DNA of 64,000 nt from Ruminococcus flavefaciens (lineage in GTDB: Bacteria > Bacillota > Clostridia > Oscillospirales > Ruminococcaceae), in the NCBI RefSeq assembly GCF_900119075.1, contig NZ_FPIP01000001.1, positions 372,001 through 436,000 on the forward strand, in the 5' to 3' direction. Positions 29,256-37,734 of the stretch are shown in pieces. Below the pieces are notes generated by a model. That model saw only the letters and a program-made list of their open reading frames with translations. It was not told the DNA's origin and made no database searches. Each line of letters opens with the position of its first letter. The first letter of the stretch is position 1. The position numbers and the translations under genes are program-made.

Positions 29256-31370
29256 TTAGTTATTCTTCTTAGCTTCAATATCAGCAAGAGCGTCCTTGCG
29301 TGAGAGATTGATTCTGCCCTGACGGTCGATCTCTGTTACCTTAACAACGATCTCGTCACCGATAGAAACAACATCCTCTACCTTTTCAACTCTCTGCTTG
29401 TCGAGCTTGGAGATATGAACAAGTCCGTCTTTACCTGGAGCAATCTCAACGAATGCGCCGAAGTCCATAATTCTTACTACCTTGCCCTTGTAGATAGCGC
29501 CTACCTCAGGATCGTTAGCGATTGTATTGATTATCTGGAGAGCCTTGTTTGCGTTATCTCCGTCAACGCCGCTGATGAATACGTTACCGTCGTCGCTGAT
29601 GTCGATCTTAACATCGCAGTCAGCGGAGATCTTCTGGATAACCTTGCCCCCCTGACCGATTACCTCACGGATCTTATCAACTGGAATCTTAGTCTGGAGC
29701 ATCTTAGGAGCGTACTTATTGACAGTAGGTCTGCTCTCAGGGATAGCCTTGAGCATGATCTCATCAAGGATATAGATACGAGCCTTTCTTGTCTTTTCAA
29801 ATGCTTCCTTGATGATAGCAGGTGTAAGACCGTCAACCTTGATATCGACCTGGATAGCTGTGATACCCTTGTGAGTACCGCCAACCTTGAAATCCATATC
29901 GCCGAAGAAGTCCTCAAGGCCCTGGATATCGACCATTGTCATGAATTCATCGCTGTCAGGCTTTGTGATAAGTCCGCAGGAGATACCTGCAACAGGAGCC
30001 TTTATCGGTACGCCTGCGTCCATAAGAGCAAGTGTAGAACCGCAGATAGAGCCCTGTGATGTAGAACCGTTAGAGGAAAGAACCTCTGAAACCAGTCTCA
30101 GTGCATATGGGAATTCCTCAACAGGAGGGATAACAGGAGCAAGAGCTCTTTCAGCAAGAGCACCGTGACCGATCTCGCGGCGTCCCGGACCTCTGCTTGG
30201 CTTTGTCTCACCAACAGAGTAGCTTGGGAAGTTGTACTGGTGCATATATCTCTTTGAGTCTTCCTCGTCAAGACCATCTATCTTCTGAGCGTCGCTTACA
30301 GGACCGAGTGTAGCGATAGTGAGAACCTGTGTCTGACCTCTTGTGAAGAGACCAGAACCGTGTACTCTCGGAAGAACGCCTACCTCTGCTGCCAGAGGAC
30401 GTATCTCGTCTATACCACGTCCGTCAACACGCTTGCCCTCATAGAGCCATGCACGAACGATCTTCTTCTGGAGCTTGTAGATGCACTCGTCGATCATAGC
30501 GATCTGCTCAGGGTACTTTTCGTCGAAGTTAGCATGGATATCGTCAATGATAGGTGCAAGTCTCTCGTCACGTACATTCTTGTCGTTTGTATCGAGAGCG
30601 AACTTAACGCGGTCAGAAGCAAATGCTTCGATAGCGTCGAACATATCGTGGTCAACTTCCATTGACTCGAATGTGAACTTTGGCTTACCGATCTGAGCAC
30701 GGATATCGCTGATGAAAGCTACCATTTTCTTGATCTCTTCGTGTCCCTTGAGGATAGCTTCAAGCATTGTGTCCTCGGGAACTTCGTTAGCGCCTGCCTC
30801 AATCATAACGATCTTTTCAGCAGTACCTGCAACTGTAAGAGTAAGGTCTGTCTTAGCTCTCTGCTCAAGAGTAGGATTGAGAACGATCTCGCCGTCAACA
30901 AGACCAACGTTGATGCCTGCGATAGGACCGTTCCATGGGATATCGGAAATAGAGATAGCGATAGAAGTAGCTATCATACCTGCAATTTCAGGTGAGTTGT
31001 CAGGCTCTACAGCAAGTACAGTCATAACAACAGAAACGTCGTTTCTCATGTCCTTAGGGAACAGAGGACGGATAGGTCTGTCAACGCAGCGTGAAGTAAG
31101 GATAGCCTTTTCAGAAGGCTTGCCCTCGCGCTTTGTGAAAGAGCCTGGGATCCTGCCTACTGAGTAGAGTCTTTCCTCATAGTCAACAGAAAGAGGGAAG
31201 AAGTCAACGCCCTCTCTTGGCTTTGCACTTGCAGTTACGTTTGCCATTACAACAGTTTCGCCGTATCTTACCCAGCATGAACCGTTGGCAAGTCCGCAGG
31301 TCTTTCCTGTCTCAACAACGAGAGGTCTGCCTGCATAGGTTGTTTCAAAGGTTCTGTAGTTTTCAAACAT
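29256..31370 (-). CDS. pnp: Polynucleotide phosphorylase
   Basis: The 704-residue 3'-5' exoribonuclease has two RNase PH-like domains joined by an alpha-helical domain, a KH domain (IPVDKIREVIGQGGKVIQKI, about 560-580) and a C-terminal S1 domain (GKVVRIMDFGAFVEI... DGLVHIS). It degrades RNA phosphorolytically and adds heteropolymer tails. GGAGG lies upstream of ATG 31370. It follows rpsO on the same strand, the classic rpsO-pnp order, with a long stem-loop in the gap. Confidence 0.97.
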   Translation of the reverse strand: MFENYRTFETTYAGRPLVVETGKTCGLANGSCWVRYGETVVMANVTASAKPREGVDFFPLSVDYEERLYSVGRIPGSFTKREGKPSEKAILTSRCVDRPIRPLFPKDMRNDVSVVMTVLAVEPDNSPEIAGMIATSIAISISDIPWNGPIAGINVGLVDGEIVLNPTLEQRAKTDLTLTVAGTAEKIVMIEAGANEVPEDTMLEAILKGHEEIKKMVAFISDIRAQIGKPKFTFESMEVDHDMFDAIEAFASDRVKFALDTNDKNVRDERLAPIIDDIHANFDEKYPEQIAMIDECIYKLQKKIVRAWLYEGKRVDGRGIDEIRPLAAEVGVLPRVHGSGLFTRGQTQVLTIATLGPVSDAQKIDGLDEEDSKRYMHQYNFPSYSVGETKPSRGPGRREIGHGALAERALAPVIPPVEEFPYALRLVSEVLSSNGSTSQGSICGSTLALMDAGVPIKAPVAGISCGLITKPDSDEFMTMVDIQGLEDFFGDMDFKVGGTHKGITAIQVDIKVDGLTPAIIKEAFEKTRKARIYILDEIMLKAIPESRPTVNKYAPKMLQTKIPVDKIREVIGQGGKVIQKISADCDVKIDISDDGNVFISGVDGDNANKALQIINTIANDPEVGAIYKGKVVRIMDFGAFVEIAPGKDGLVHISKLDKQRVEKVEDVVSIGDEIVVKVTEIDRQGRINLSRKDALADIEAKKNN

Positions 31371-31415
31371 CTTTAATATGCCTCCAATTTTATAATATTT
31401 ATCAGAGGAGAGCCT

Positions 31416-31476
31416 TTAGAAGTTAGAGGTAAAAGCACGATATATCAGCTTCATAGCCCTTACCTCTGACTTCTAA
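31416..31476 (-). promoter_or_regulatory. Long stem-loop in the rpsO-pnp gap
   Basis: Arms 31416-31432 and 31460-31476 are complementary over 17 positions with one mismatch, around a 27-nt loop. It lies in the pnp leader, ending about 45 nt before the start codon. In E. coli the rpsO-pnp gap holds an RNase III-cut stem through which PNPase controls its own mRNA; this may be the functional counterpart (inference). Confidence 0.65.
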
Positions 31477-31497
31477 TCCCTGCACTCTGATAGACGT

Positions 31498-31534
31498 AAA
31501 GGCAGAAGGGCATAGAACCCCACTGCCTTCTTTT
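31498..31534 (-). terminator. Possible terminator after rpsO
   Basis: On the minus strand AAGGCAG-T-GGGG pairs with CCCT-T-CTGCCTT (about 11 of 12) with a 7-nt loop, but only a short T stretch follows, so termination may be partial and let pnp be read. Confidence 0.55.
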
Positions 31535-31544
31535 ACATTTGTAA

Positions 31545-31811
31545 TTACTTACGGAGACCGAGCTTCTCAACGATAGCACGGTATCTCTCGATGTCCTTCT
31601 TCTTGAGATATCCGAGAAGGTTACGTCTGTGACCAACCATCTTGAGAAGACCTCTTCTTGAGTGGTGGTCGTTCTTGTGTGTCTTGAGGTGGTTTGTGAG
31701 ATCGTTGATTCTTCTTGTGAGAATAGCGATCTGAACCTCAGGAGAACCTGTGTCTTTTTCGTGTGTTCTGTTAGCCTCGATAACGGCTGTCTTTTCATCC
31801 TTCAATAACAT
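31545..31811 (-). CDS. rpsO: Ribosomal protein S15
   Basis: The 88-residue S15 binds 16S rRNA early in 30S assembly. Signatures: [39 protein letters not shown] and [12 protein letters not shown] 31811 is preceded by AAGAGG 8 nt away and gives the normal length; the GTG at 31820 overlaps the ribosome site. Confidence 0.97.
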   Translation of the reverse strand: MLLKDEKTAVIEANRTHEKDTGSPEVQIAILTRRINDLTNHLKTHKNDHHSRRGLLKMVGHRRNLLGYLKKKDIERYRAIVEKLGLRK

Positions 31812-31898
31812 TTGAAGCACCTCTTAATAAAATATTCCGTCAACTCAGTGGGGGGTGAAAATCGAGGTCAAGCCCCGAACCAAGTACACGGTGATAAT

Positions 31899-31927
31899 AT
31901 TATACCATATAAAAAAGACTTTGTAAA
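31899..31927 (-). promoter_or_regulatory. Promoter of rpsO-pnp
   Basis: Minus strand TTTACA (31927-31922), 17 bp, TATAAT (31904-31899). The leader of about 80 nt contains a GGGGCTTGACCTC segment followed by C-runs that could pair; S15 genes are often autoregulated through the leader, but I cannot assign a known fold. Confidence 0.7.
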
Positions 31928-32031
31928 GAGTTTTTTTCGATTTTTGAGAAAAAAATAAGATTCTTTTGTGCAAAAGAAATATATATGGCTTATTCAATTT
32001 GTTGCAAATATAGTTTTATAAGGTAAGATAG

Positions 32032-32060
32032 TTGACTAACGGTGCAATATGTGTTAAAAT
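32032..32060 (+). promoter_or_regulatory. Promoter of the PH-domain and FkbM genes
   Basis: TTGACT (32032-32037), 17 bp, TAAAAT (32055-32060). Confidence 0.65.
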
Positions 32061-32103
32061 AGTAATACTAAGGTTTGTCAGATAAGGATTGGAGGATCAT
32101 GCT

Positions 32104-32526
32104 ATGAAAAAAAATGCATTTGATTATGTATGGACAGATAAAAAACGCTCACTTTTCGGACTGCCTCTTACTTTCACACGCTACTATCTCACAGAGACAA
32201 AGTTCATTACCAGAACAGGTTTCCTTAATATCGATGAGGACGAGATAGACCTTTACAAGATAACCGATAAAAAGGTGAAATATCCTTTCTTCCAGCGTTT
32301 GTTCAACTGCGGAACAATAATAATCTACAGCCGTGACGCCGATACTCCTTCAAAGGAAGTACACTGCGTCAAGAATGTCAGAAAGGTTTCCGAGCTTATT
32401 GACAAGTACCTCAATATCATGCGTGACAAGTATGGTATCAGAGGACGAGATATGATGAATATGCACTCGCACTGCGACCATGATGATGATTTTGATGATA
32501 CGCAGTATCACGACGGGGATTATTGA
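32104..32526 (+). CDS. Small PH-domain-like protein with His/Asp-rich tail
   Basis: The 140-residue protein has an all-beta N-terminal domain like the bacterial PH (YdbS/bPH2) fold: FTRYYLTETKFITRTGFLNIDEDEIDLYKITD, the last parts resembling the 'l.r..l.r.i..i...' pattern. The C-terminal 22 residues are remarkable: MHSHCDHDDDFDDTQYHDGD, a likely metal-binding or acidic tail. GGAGG lies 8 nt before ATG 32104. It is co-transcribed with the FkbM gene. Function unknown. Confidence 0.65.
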   Translation: MKKNAFDYVWTDKKRSLFGLPLTFTRYYLTETKFITRTGFLNIDEDEIDLYKITDKKVKYPFFQRLFNCGTIIIYSRDADTPSKEVHCVKNVRKVSELIDKYLNIMRDKYGIRGRDMMNMHSHCDHDDDFDDTQYHDGDY

Positions 32527-32546
32527 TTAAAGAGGTGATAGGGACA

Positions 32547-33611
32547 ATGCTCTCGTTTATAACTGAAAAACAATCCAGCTGGGACAGACTGAAGGCGGAA
32601 GATCGTCCCATATTCATCTACGGAATGGGTGACGGTGCATTAAAGATAATGTCCGTTTTCCGTGACAAGCATATAACGGTAGCAGGTATCTTTGCCAGTG
32701 ATGATTTTGTACGCGGTCACTCTTTTGAGGGCTACAGAGTTCATAAGCTTTCCGAGATAGAGGAAGCAGTCGACGATTTTGTCGTAGTACTTGCTTTTGC
32801 CGCAGGCTATCAGGAGATAGTCGACAAGGTGCAGGAGATAGCTTCAAAGCATACTCTTTATGTGCCAGATGTGCCTGTAGTGGGAAGAGGACTTTTCACT
32901 TATGAGTACTGCATTGAGAATGAAGATAAGATACAGCAGGTTTATGACAGCCTTGCTGATGACTATTCACGCAAGGTGTACGCTAATATCATAAACTTCA
33001 AGATAAGCGGCAAAATAGATTATCTTTCCGCTGTAACTACTTCTAAAGCAGATATATACAAGAGAATAATCAAGCCGAATCTCAACGAGATATACGTTGA
33101 CCTCGGCGCATATAACGGCGATACCATAAAGGAGCTTTTAGAGTTCACACAGGGCAGATATGCTTCTATATATGCACTTGAGCCTGATAAGAAGAACTTC
33201 AAGAAGCTTGCTAAATTCATAGACGGTATGCCTCATGTTTATGCTTATAATTCGGCAGCCTGGTGTACAGATACGGAGCTACCGTTTGCTGCTAAAGCAG
33301 GCAGGCAGTCTGCTATAACAGCAGAGTCCGAGAATATGATAGGAGCGCTTTCCGTTGACAGTATCCTTGCCAAGAAGCCTGCAACTATAATCAAAATGGA
33401 CGTTGAAGGCTTTGAACGTGAAGCTATATGGGGAGCTGCAAGAACCATATCTCATTATGCTCCTAAAATGATGGTTTCACTTTATCACAGGAACGAGGAT
33501 ATATTTGAGCTCCCATTGCTTATAAAGAAGCTTAATCCTGCATATAAGCTTTATATAAGACATCAGCTTTACATTCCTGCATGGGAAACAAATCTTTACG
33601 CAACAGTATAA
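32547..33611 (+). CDS. FkbM-family SAM-dependent methyltransferase with N-terminal Rossmann domain
   Basis: The 354-residue protein has an N-terminal nucleotide/sugar-binding-like domain (PIFIYGMGDGALKIM, about residues 20-35) and a C-terminal FkbM methyltransferase: SAM motif YVDLGAYNGDTIKELL and IIKMDVEGFEREAIWGA. Such two-domain proteins are common in glycan loci, where FkbM enzymes O-methylate sugars. No glycosyltransferase lies adjacent here. AGGTGAT precedes ATG 32547; an upstream TTG (32523) overlaps the preceding gene. Confidence 0.82.
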   Translation: MLSFITEKQSSWDRLKAEDRPIFIYGMGDGALKIMSVFRDKHITVAGIFASDDFVRGHSFEGYRVHKLSEIEEAVDDFVVVLAFAAGYQEIVDKVQEIASKHTLYVPDVPVVGRGLFTYEYCIENEDKIQQVYDSLADDYSRKVYANIINFKISGKIDYLSAVTTSKADIYKRIIKPNLNEIYVDLGAYNGDTIKELLEFTQGRYASIYALEPDKKNFKKLAKFIDGMPHVYAYNSAAWCTDTELPFAAKAGRQSAITAESENMIGALSVDSILAKKPATIIKMDVEGFEREAIWGAARTISHYAPKMMVSLYHRNEDIFELPLLIKKLNPAYKLYIRHQLYIPAWETNLYATV

Positions 33612-33612
33612 C

Positions 33613-33645
33613 AAAAGCGACAGGTTTTAGCCTGTCGCTTTTATA
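33613..33645 (+). terminator. Bidirectional terminator
   Basis: AAAAGCGACAGG and CCTGTCGCTTTT are perfectly complementary (12 bp) with a 6-nt loop, between convergent genes. Confidence 0.92.
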
Positions 33646-33646
33646 T

Positions 33647-34282
33647 TTATGCTTCTTTTGCTTCGTATATTTTAACTGAGATAAACCATGATATCAGCAG
33701 CATTACTGCAAGTACTCCTATCGCTGCTGTACAAAACAGACCTGTATTACTGAAAAGCTTTGCTGTTTTTTCTGTTATTTTGCTTGAATCGGAAAGAATG
33801 ATCGGAGGTAAGATACCGCAGATAAGTCCGATGATTACGAGATATACTATTCTGCCCTTTGTTGTGCCGAATGGATAGTTTATCGGCAGTGATACACATG
33901 GAACAAGAGCTCCCAAAAGAAGTGCTATGACAGACATAGACAGCATTTCTTTAAAAACAGCAGGGGAGTTAAAATTAACGGCGAGCATCATTACAGCAAT
34001 AATTACAGCTGAAATTACGGACATGATCGCTACTGAGATATATCTTGAGGACACTATAGTTTTTTTGCTTACGGGCATACAATAAATGTATTTGTCCCAG
34101 TGGCTCATTTCATCGTATGACATTTGTCCCAGAGGCAGCATTGAAAGCAGCATAGGTATCAGCATGAGAAACGTACTCTGCTTGTTGATAAGTCCGACGA
34201 TAGCAAATACAGGTACTATAATAAGAGAAAATTTGTTGTTTTTGAAGTTTGTTATCATTTCTTTTATAAGTAAGCCTTTCAT
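33647..34282 (-). CDS. ABC-2 type transporter permease
   Basis: The 211-residue protein has six predicted membrane helices and no ATPase motif. It starts directly after the stop of the ATPase gene (TAA-ATG) with AAGGAGG overlapping that gene's end. The GntR-ATPase-permease layout is that of the YtrA/BcrA-like exporters linked to cell-envelope stress or peptide-antibiotic defence. Confidence 0.85.
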   Translation of the reverse strand: MKGLLIKEMITNFKNNKFSLIIVPVFAIVGLINKQSTFLMLIPMLLSMLPLGQMSYDEMSHWDKYIYCMPVSKKTIVSSRYISVAIMSVISAVIIAVMMLAVNFNSPAVFKEMLSMSVIALLLGALVPCVSLPINYPFGTTKGRIVYLVIIGLICGILPPIILSDSSKITEKTAKLFSNTGLFCTAAIGVLAVMLLISWFISVKIYEAKEA

Positions 34283-35116
34283 TTACTTTTCCTCCTTAGC
34301 CATAAATACGAAAAGATCCTCTATTGTAACAGGCGATGAATTGAATGTTGACGGTATTTTCTCAACATCTGCGATAGCTTCAACGCTGAATTTGCCGACT
34401 TTTTTGCCTTTTATTGCAGCAGGATCAAGCTCTGAGAGCTGCTGCTCGGTAAGATTTATGAAGCGGTATTTTTCGAGGAGAGCGTCTTTTTCTTCGCAGA
34501 GCATGAGATTTCCGTTGTGCATAAAAGCAATATAATCACAGAGCTTTTCGAGGTCGCTTACGATATGAGAAGATATAAGTATCGAGTGGTCTTCATCTCT
34601 TGTAAAGTCATTGAGAATGCCGATTATCTCGTCTCTTACAAGGGGATCAAGACCGCTTGTAGGCTCATCGAGTATGAGAAGCTTTGCGTTGTGGGAAAGA
34701 GCGACAGCGATACCGAGCTTCATTTTCATACCCTTTGAGAAATCGCTGAACTTTTTATCCGTTGGGAGTGAAAATGAATCAATATAGCCGAAAAAAACTT
34801 TTTCGTCCCAGTTCTTATACATATTCTTCATTATCTTGTTTATATCCTTGATATTCAGCGATGAAGGTATACCGACTTCGTCAAGAACAACGCCTATATC
34901 CTCCTTAAGCTGTGCGGAAACAGTCTGTCCGAGTACACTGATACTGCCGTTGTCGGGCTTAGTCATACCGAGAATAGAGCGGATAGTCGTGCTTTTTCCT
35001 GCTCCGTTTTCACCGATAAGTCCCATAATACAGCCGCTTGGCAGATCAAAGGAAATGTTGTTGAGTGTGAATCCTTTATAATTTTTTGTGAGATTTTTTA
35101 CTTCAATAGCGTTCAT
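34283..35116 (-). CDS. ABC transporter ATP-binding protein
   Basis: The 277-residue ATPase has Walker A GENGAGKST, a signature loop FSKGMKMKLGIAVAL (LSGGQ replaced by FSKGM, as in many BcrA/YtrB-like proteins), and Walker B LLILDEPTSGLDP, with a C-terminal extension of about 70 residues typical of this exporter class. ATG 35116 is chosen because AGGAGTG lies just before it; an upstream ATG precedes that site and overlaps gntR. Confidence 0.93.
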   Translation of the reverse strand: MNAIEVKNLTKNYKGFTLNNISFDLPSGCIMGLIGENGAGKSTTIRSILGMTKPDNGSISVLGQTVSAQLKEDIGVVLDEVGIPSSLNIKDINKIMKNMYKNWDEKVFFGYIDSFSLPTDKKFSDFSKGMKMKLGIAVALSHNAKLLILDEPTSGLDPLVRDEIIGILNDFTRDEDHSILISSHIVSDLEKLCDYIAFMHNGNLMLCEEKDALLEKYRFINLTEQQLSELDPAAIKGKKVGKFSVEAIADVEKIPSTFNSSPVTIEDLFVFMAKEEK

Positions 35117-35120
35117 AAGA

Positions 35121-35495
35121 TCACTCCTGTTCATATATGATATTTATCATTTCGATCATATCATTTTTTGACAGCCGACAAGCAGCTGCAAGATTTTTTA
35201 TCTCCATAATGTGCTCTTCGATTTTTTTCAGATTATGTTCTTTAAGCAGTTCCGTATTCTGAGCCGCCACAAAGCAGCCTTTGGCAGGCAGGGTATAAAT
35301 GAACCCCTCGCGTTCAAGCTCATCGTAAGCTCTTTTAGTGGTGACCACGCTTATCCGAAGATCTTTTGCCAGGTTTCTTATTGAAGGAAGAGGTTCGTTT
35401 GCGATAAGCGATCCGCTGATTATCTGATTTTTTATCTGACTATAGATCTGATCGTAGATCGGTGCACCGCTTCTATTGTCGATAAAGATGTTCAT
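35121..35495 (-). CDS. GntR-family repressor of the YtrA subfamily
   Basis: A short GntR protein of 124 residues: a winged helix (PIYDQIYSQIKNQIISGSL, PSIRNLAKDLRISVVTTKRAYDELEREGF) and a small helical dimerisation tail without a ligand-binding domain, the YtrA hallmark. ATG 35495 has AAAGGAGAG upstream. It is the first gene of the ABC unit, and its promoter overlaps a perfect palindrome, so it very probably represses its own operon. Confidence 0.92.
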   Translation of the reverse strand: MNIFIDNRSGAPIYDQIYSQIKNQIISGSLIANEPLPSIRNLAKDLRISVVTTKRAYDELEREGFIYTLPAKGCFVAAQNTELLKEHNLKKIEEHIMEIKNLAAACRLSKNDMIEMINIIYEQE

Positions 35496-35511
35496 CTGTG
35501 CTCTCCTTTCG

Positions 35512-35529
35512 TACTGTATATATACAGTA
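35512..35529. promoter_or_regulatory. Perfect 18-bp palindrome, operator of the GntR regulator
   Basis: TACTGTATA/TATACAGTA is a perfect palindrome that overlaps the end of the -10 element (35531-35526) of the gntR promoter, just upstream of the ribosome site. The position means that bound protein would block RNA polymerase. Confidence 0.8.
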
Positions 35530-35554
35530 TACACAGATAGAGCAGATTTGTCAA
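35526..35554 (-). promoter_or_regulatory. Promoter of the gntR-ABC operon
   Basis: Minus strand TTGACA (35554-35549), 17 bp, TATACT (35531-35526). Confidence 0.85.
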
Positions 35555-35564
35555 GTACTTTTTC

Positions 35565-35597
35565 AAAAAAAATTCTCCCGCTGGGAGAATTTTTTTA
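35565..35597 (-). terminator. Terminator after the PglX-like gene
   Basis: ATTCTCCC/GGGAGAAT stem with 3-nt loop and long A/T tracts on both sides; overlaps the last codons of the upstream gene. Confidence 0.85.
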
Positions 35598-36464
35598 AAT
35601 AAGTATATCTTTCAGTTTTTCATAGTTGGCTTTTATGCCGTCGTCAAGATCAAGTTTTATGCGGCTTTCAGCCATTTCATGAAGCTTATGCAGAAAGCCT
35701 TCCATTTCCAGCAGAAGAATCTGCATACGCGAAATATCACGGCGGAGTTTAGTTTTTTCACTGCCTTTTGCAGCGACATATTCTTCACTTAGCTTGTGAA
35801 GTTCATCTTTTAGCTTAGCATGATAGGGGAGAGCGTACTTTTTTTCAAGAACCGACAGGAGACTTTCATCATAGCGATGAATATACATCACTGCACGGAA
35901 TGCTCCTTTTCTTCCCGAAGTGAACTGCCAGTAAATTGGACGGTTCTTATATATTTTGGAATGGTCTGCAAAGAAACTCTTTTGCAGATAGTCATGGATA
36001 GTTTTGCGGGAGTCTGAACCTTTTCCGAGAGCTTCTGCCACAAAATCAAGGTTTTCTTCAAGAGTATCGCTGCCGTAGACTTTTTCTATAAAATCTATCA
36101 CCGCCGCTGTTAAACCGCTTTCCATATCGTTTACAGGCATGACATTGTCAAGACAGGGGATAATGGTTTTATATGCAGAGCTGTCCCACTTGCCGCCTGC
36201 AAAGCACAGTCCCTCTCTGTCGAGCGAGTAACGTCCGAATATACAGCCAACAGCATAGCTGATAAGGCTTTTTATCTCCCTCTGAAGCTCTGCACGCCTG
36301 ACCGTTATATCCGAATCATTGACCTGTGGATCAAGTTCGTCCGCAATATCGTACAGGTCAATGAAAAAGCTGTTAAGCTTTTCTTCGTTCTGTTTCAGCT
36401 TACGGAATCGCTGCTCGCAGAGCTGTTCCCATTCTTTATACTTGTCTGATATAAGATAAGACAT
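35595..36464 (-). CDS. Free-standing C-terminal domain of a BREX PglX (BrxX) methyltransferase
   Basis: The 289-residue product resembles the last part of PglX, the roughly 1200-residue adenine methyltransferase of BREX phage-defence systems: WEQLCEQRFRKLKQNEE, FIDLYDIADEL, DITVRRAELQREIKSLISYAVGC, FGRYSLDREGLCFAGG, YGSDTLEENLDF, and KNRPIYWQFTSGRKGAFRAV follow the same order as I recall from Firmicute PglX. The methyltransferase core (SAM motif and NPPY) is absent. It is not a ragged fragment: the frame is intact and AGGAG lies 6 nt before the ATG. A coiled coil covers about 215-265. No other BREX gene is nearby. It may be a relic, a specificity subunit or a domesticated interfering domain. 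Confidence 0.75.
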   Translation of the reverse strand: MSYLISDKYKEWEQLCEQRFRKLKQNEEKLNSFFIDLYDIADELDPQVNDSDITVRRAELQREIKSLISYAVGCIFGRYSLDREGLCFAGGKWDSSAYKTIIPCLDNVMPVNDMESGLTAAVIDFIEKVYGSDTLEENLDFVAEALGKGSDSRKTIHDYLQKSFFADHSKIYKNRPIYWQFTSGRKGAFRAVMYIHRYDESLLSVLEKKYALPYHAKLKDELHKLSEEYVAAKGSEKTKLRRDISRMQILLLEMEGFLHKLHEMAESRIKLDLDDGIKANYEKLKDILI

Positions 36465-36481
36465 TTTCTACTCCTAAAAAA

Positions 36482-36509
36482 GATACTTCCGAAGAATATC
36501 GGAAGTATC
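36482..36509 (-). terminator. Terminator of hom, directly upstream of the PglX-like gene
   Basis: GATACTTCCGA and TCGGAAGTATC are perfectly complementary (11 bp, 6-nt loop), followed on the minus strand by TTTTTT. The ribosome site of the PglX-like gene begins right after the T-run, so no promoter fits between them. Confidence 0.9.
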
Positions 36510-36522
36510 GGTGATTATTCTA

Positions 36523-37716
36523 TTATTCAAGTACAGGCAGATAAGCGAGAGCGCCAAGCTCGGCAGCCTTAGCCTTTGCTTCTGCAAATGTAAGCTTTTC
36601 GTTTGTCACATATGAAAGACCGTTTTCATTGTTGTAGACTTCAACATCGCTGATAGCTGAGCCGCCCGGAACGCGGAAGTACCATCGAGATGAGAAATTG
36701 TCGATGCTGTCAACGAATGAATTGTCGGAAGATGACTCCCATGACTGAGAGAATACAGTTACCTTGTGCTTTACAGCTTCGATAACGTCACCCATAACCG
36801 CACTTGCAGTTGGCAGCTTTCCTGCGCCTCTGCCGTAGAACATTGTCTGATCGATACCGTCACCGTAAACCAGAACTGCATTGAAAACATCGTTTACGCC
36901 TGACATAATGCTGTCATATGATACCAGCATAGGCATAACAGAGGGGAGGATCTTGCCGTTATCCTGCTTTGAAACGCAGGCAATGAGCTTGATAGCGTAG
37001 CCGAGAACGTCAGAAGCCTCAACATCGCCGAGCTGAATATCAGTGATGCCCTTTGTGTAAACGCTCTTAGGATAAACGTGCTTGCCGAAAACGAGTGAAG
37101 AGATAATGCATATCTTGCGGCAGGCGTCGTGACCTTCGATATCTGCTGTTGGATCCTTTTCTGCGTAGCCAAGCTCCTGAGCAAGCTTGAGAGCCTCTGC
37201 GAAAGGCATATTATCATTGTACATCTTTGTTAAGATGAAGTTTGTTGTTCCGTTGAGGATACCTGCTACTTTTGTGATGTCATTAGCTGCAAGGCATCTG
37301 TGAAGCGGACGGATTATCGGAATAGCACCGCCAACGCTTGCTTCAAAGAAGAAGTTGCAGTTGTGCTCTTTTGCTGTCTGGAGAAGAATATCGCCTTTTT
37401 CAGCAACGAGCTCTTTGTTTGAAGTTGAAACGCTCTTGCCTTTTTCGAGACAAGCCTTTACAAAAGTGAAAGCAGGCTCAACGCCGCCCATGCACTCAGC
37501 AACAGAAACGACCTCATCGTCATTAAGTATATCGTCAAAGTTTTTGGTAAACTTGTCAGCGTAAGGGGACTCAGGGAAATCTCTGAGATCGAGGATATAC
37601 TTGATATCCATTTCAGTTCCTGCGTGCTTTTCAATGCTCTTTCTGTTCTTGTAGAAGAGCTCAACAACGCCCGAACCTACTACACCGTGACCTAAAACTG
37701 CAAATTTAGCTGACAT
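36523..37716 (-). CDS. hom: Homoserine dehydrogenase
   Basis: The 397-residue NAD(P)-dependent enzyme reduces aspartate semialdehyde to homoserine for threonine and methionine. N-terminal VLGHGVVGSGVVEL is the nucleotide fold; GVEPAFTFVKACL, SVGGAIPIIRPLHRCL, GILNGTTNFIL and EKDPTADIEGHDACRKI (substrate/catalytic lysine region) are family motifs. It ends without a recognisable C-terminal ACT domain, which many Gram-positive homologues of about 430 residues have. A PheB-type ACT protein is encoded 18 bp upstream in the same operon. Confidence 0.94.
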   Translation of the reverse strand: MSAKFAVLGHGVVGSGVVELFYKNRKSIEKHAGTEMDIKYILDLRDFPESPYADKFTKNFDDILNDDEVVSVAECMGGVEPAFTFVKACLEKGKSVSTSNKELVAEKGDILLQTAKEHNCNFFFEASVGGAIPIIRPLHRCLAANDITKVAGILNGTTNFILTKMYNDNMPFAEALKLAQELGYAEKDPTADIEGHDACRKICIISSLVFGKHVYPKSVYTKGITDIQLGDVEASDVLGYAIKLIACVSKQDNGKILPSVMPMLVSYDSIMSGVNDVFNAVLVYGDGIDQTMFYGRGAGKLPTASAVMGDVIEAVKHKVTVFSQSWESSSDNSFVDSIDNFSSRWYFRVPGGSAISDVEVYNNENGLSYVTNEKLTFAEAKAKAAELGALAYLPVLE

Positions 37717-37734
37717 AAAAGAAACCTCCGTAAA

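Noticed and set aside
29415..30059. A 214-codon plus-strand frame inside pnp
   Set aside because: Antisense shadow of a highly conserved gene; no promoter or ribosome site.
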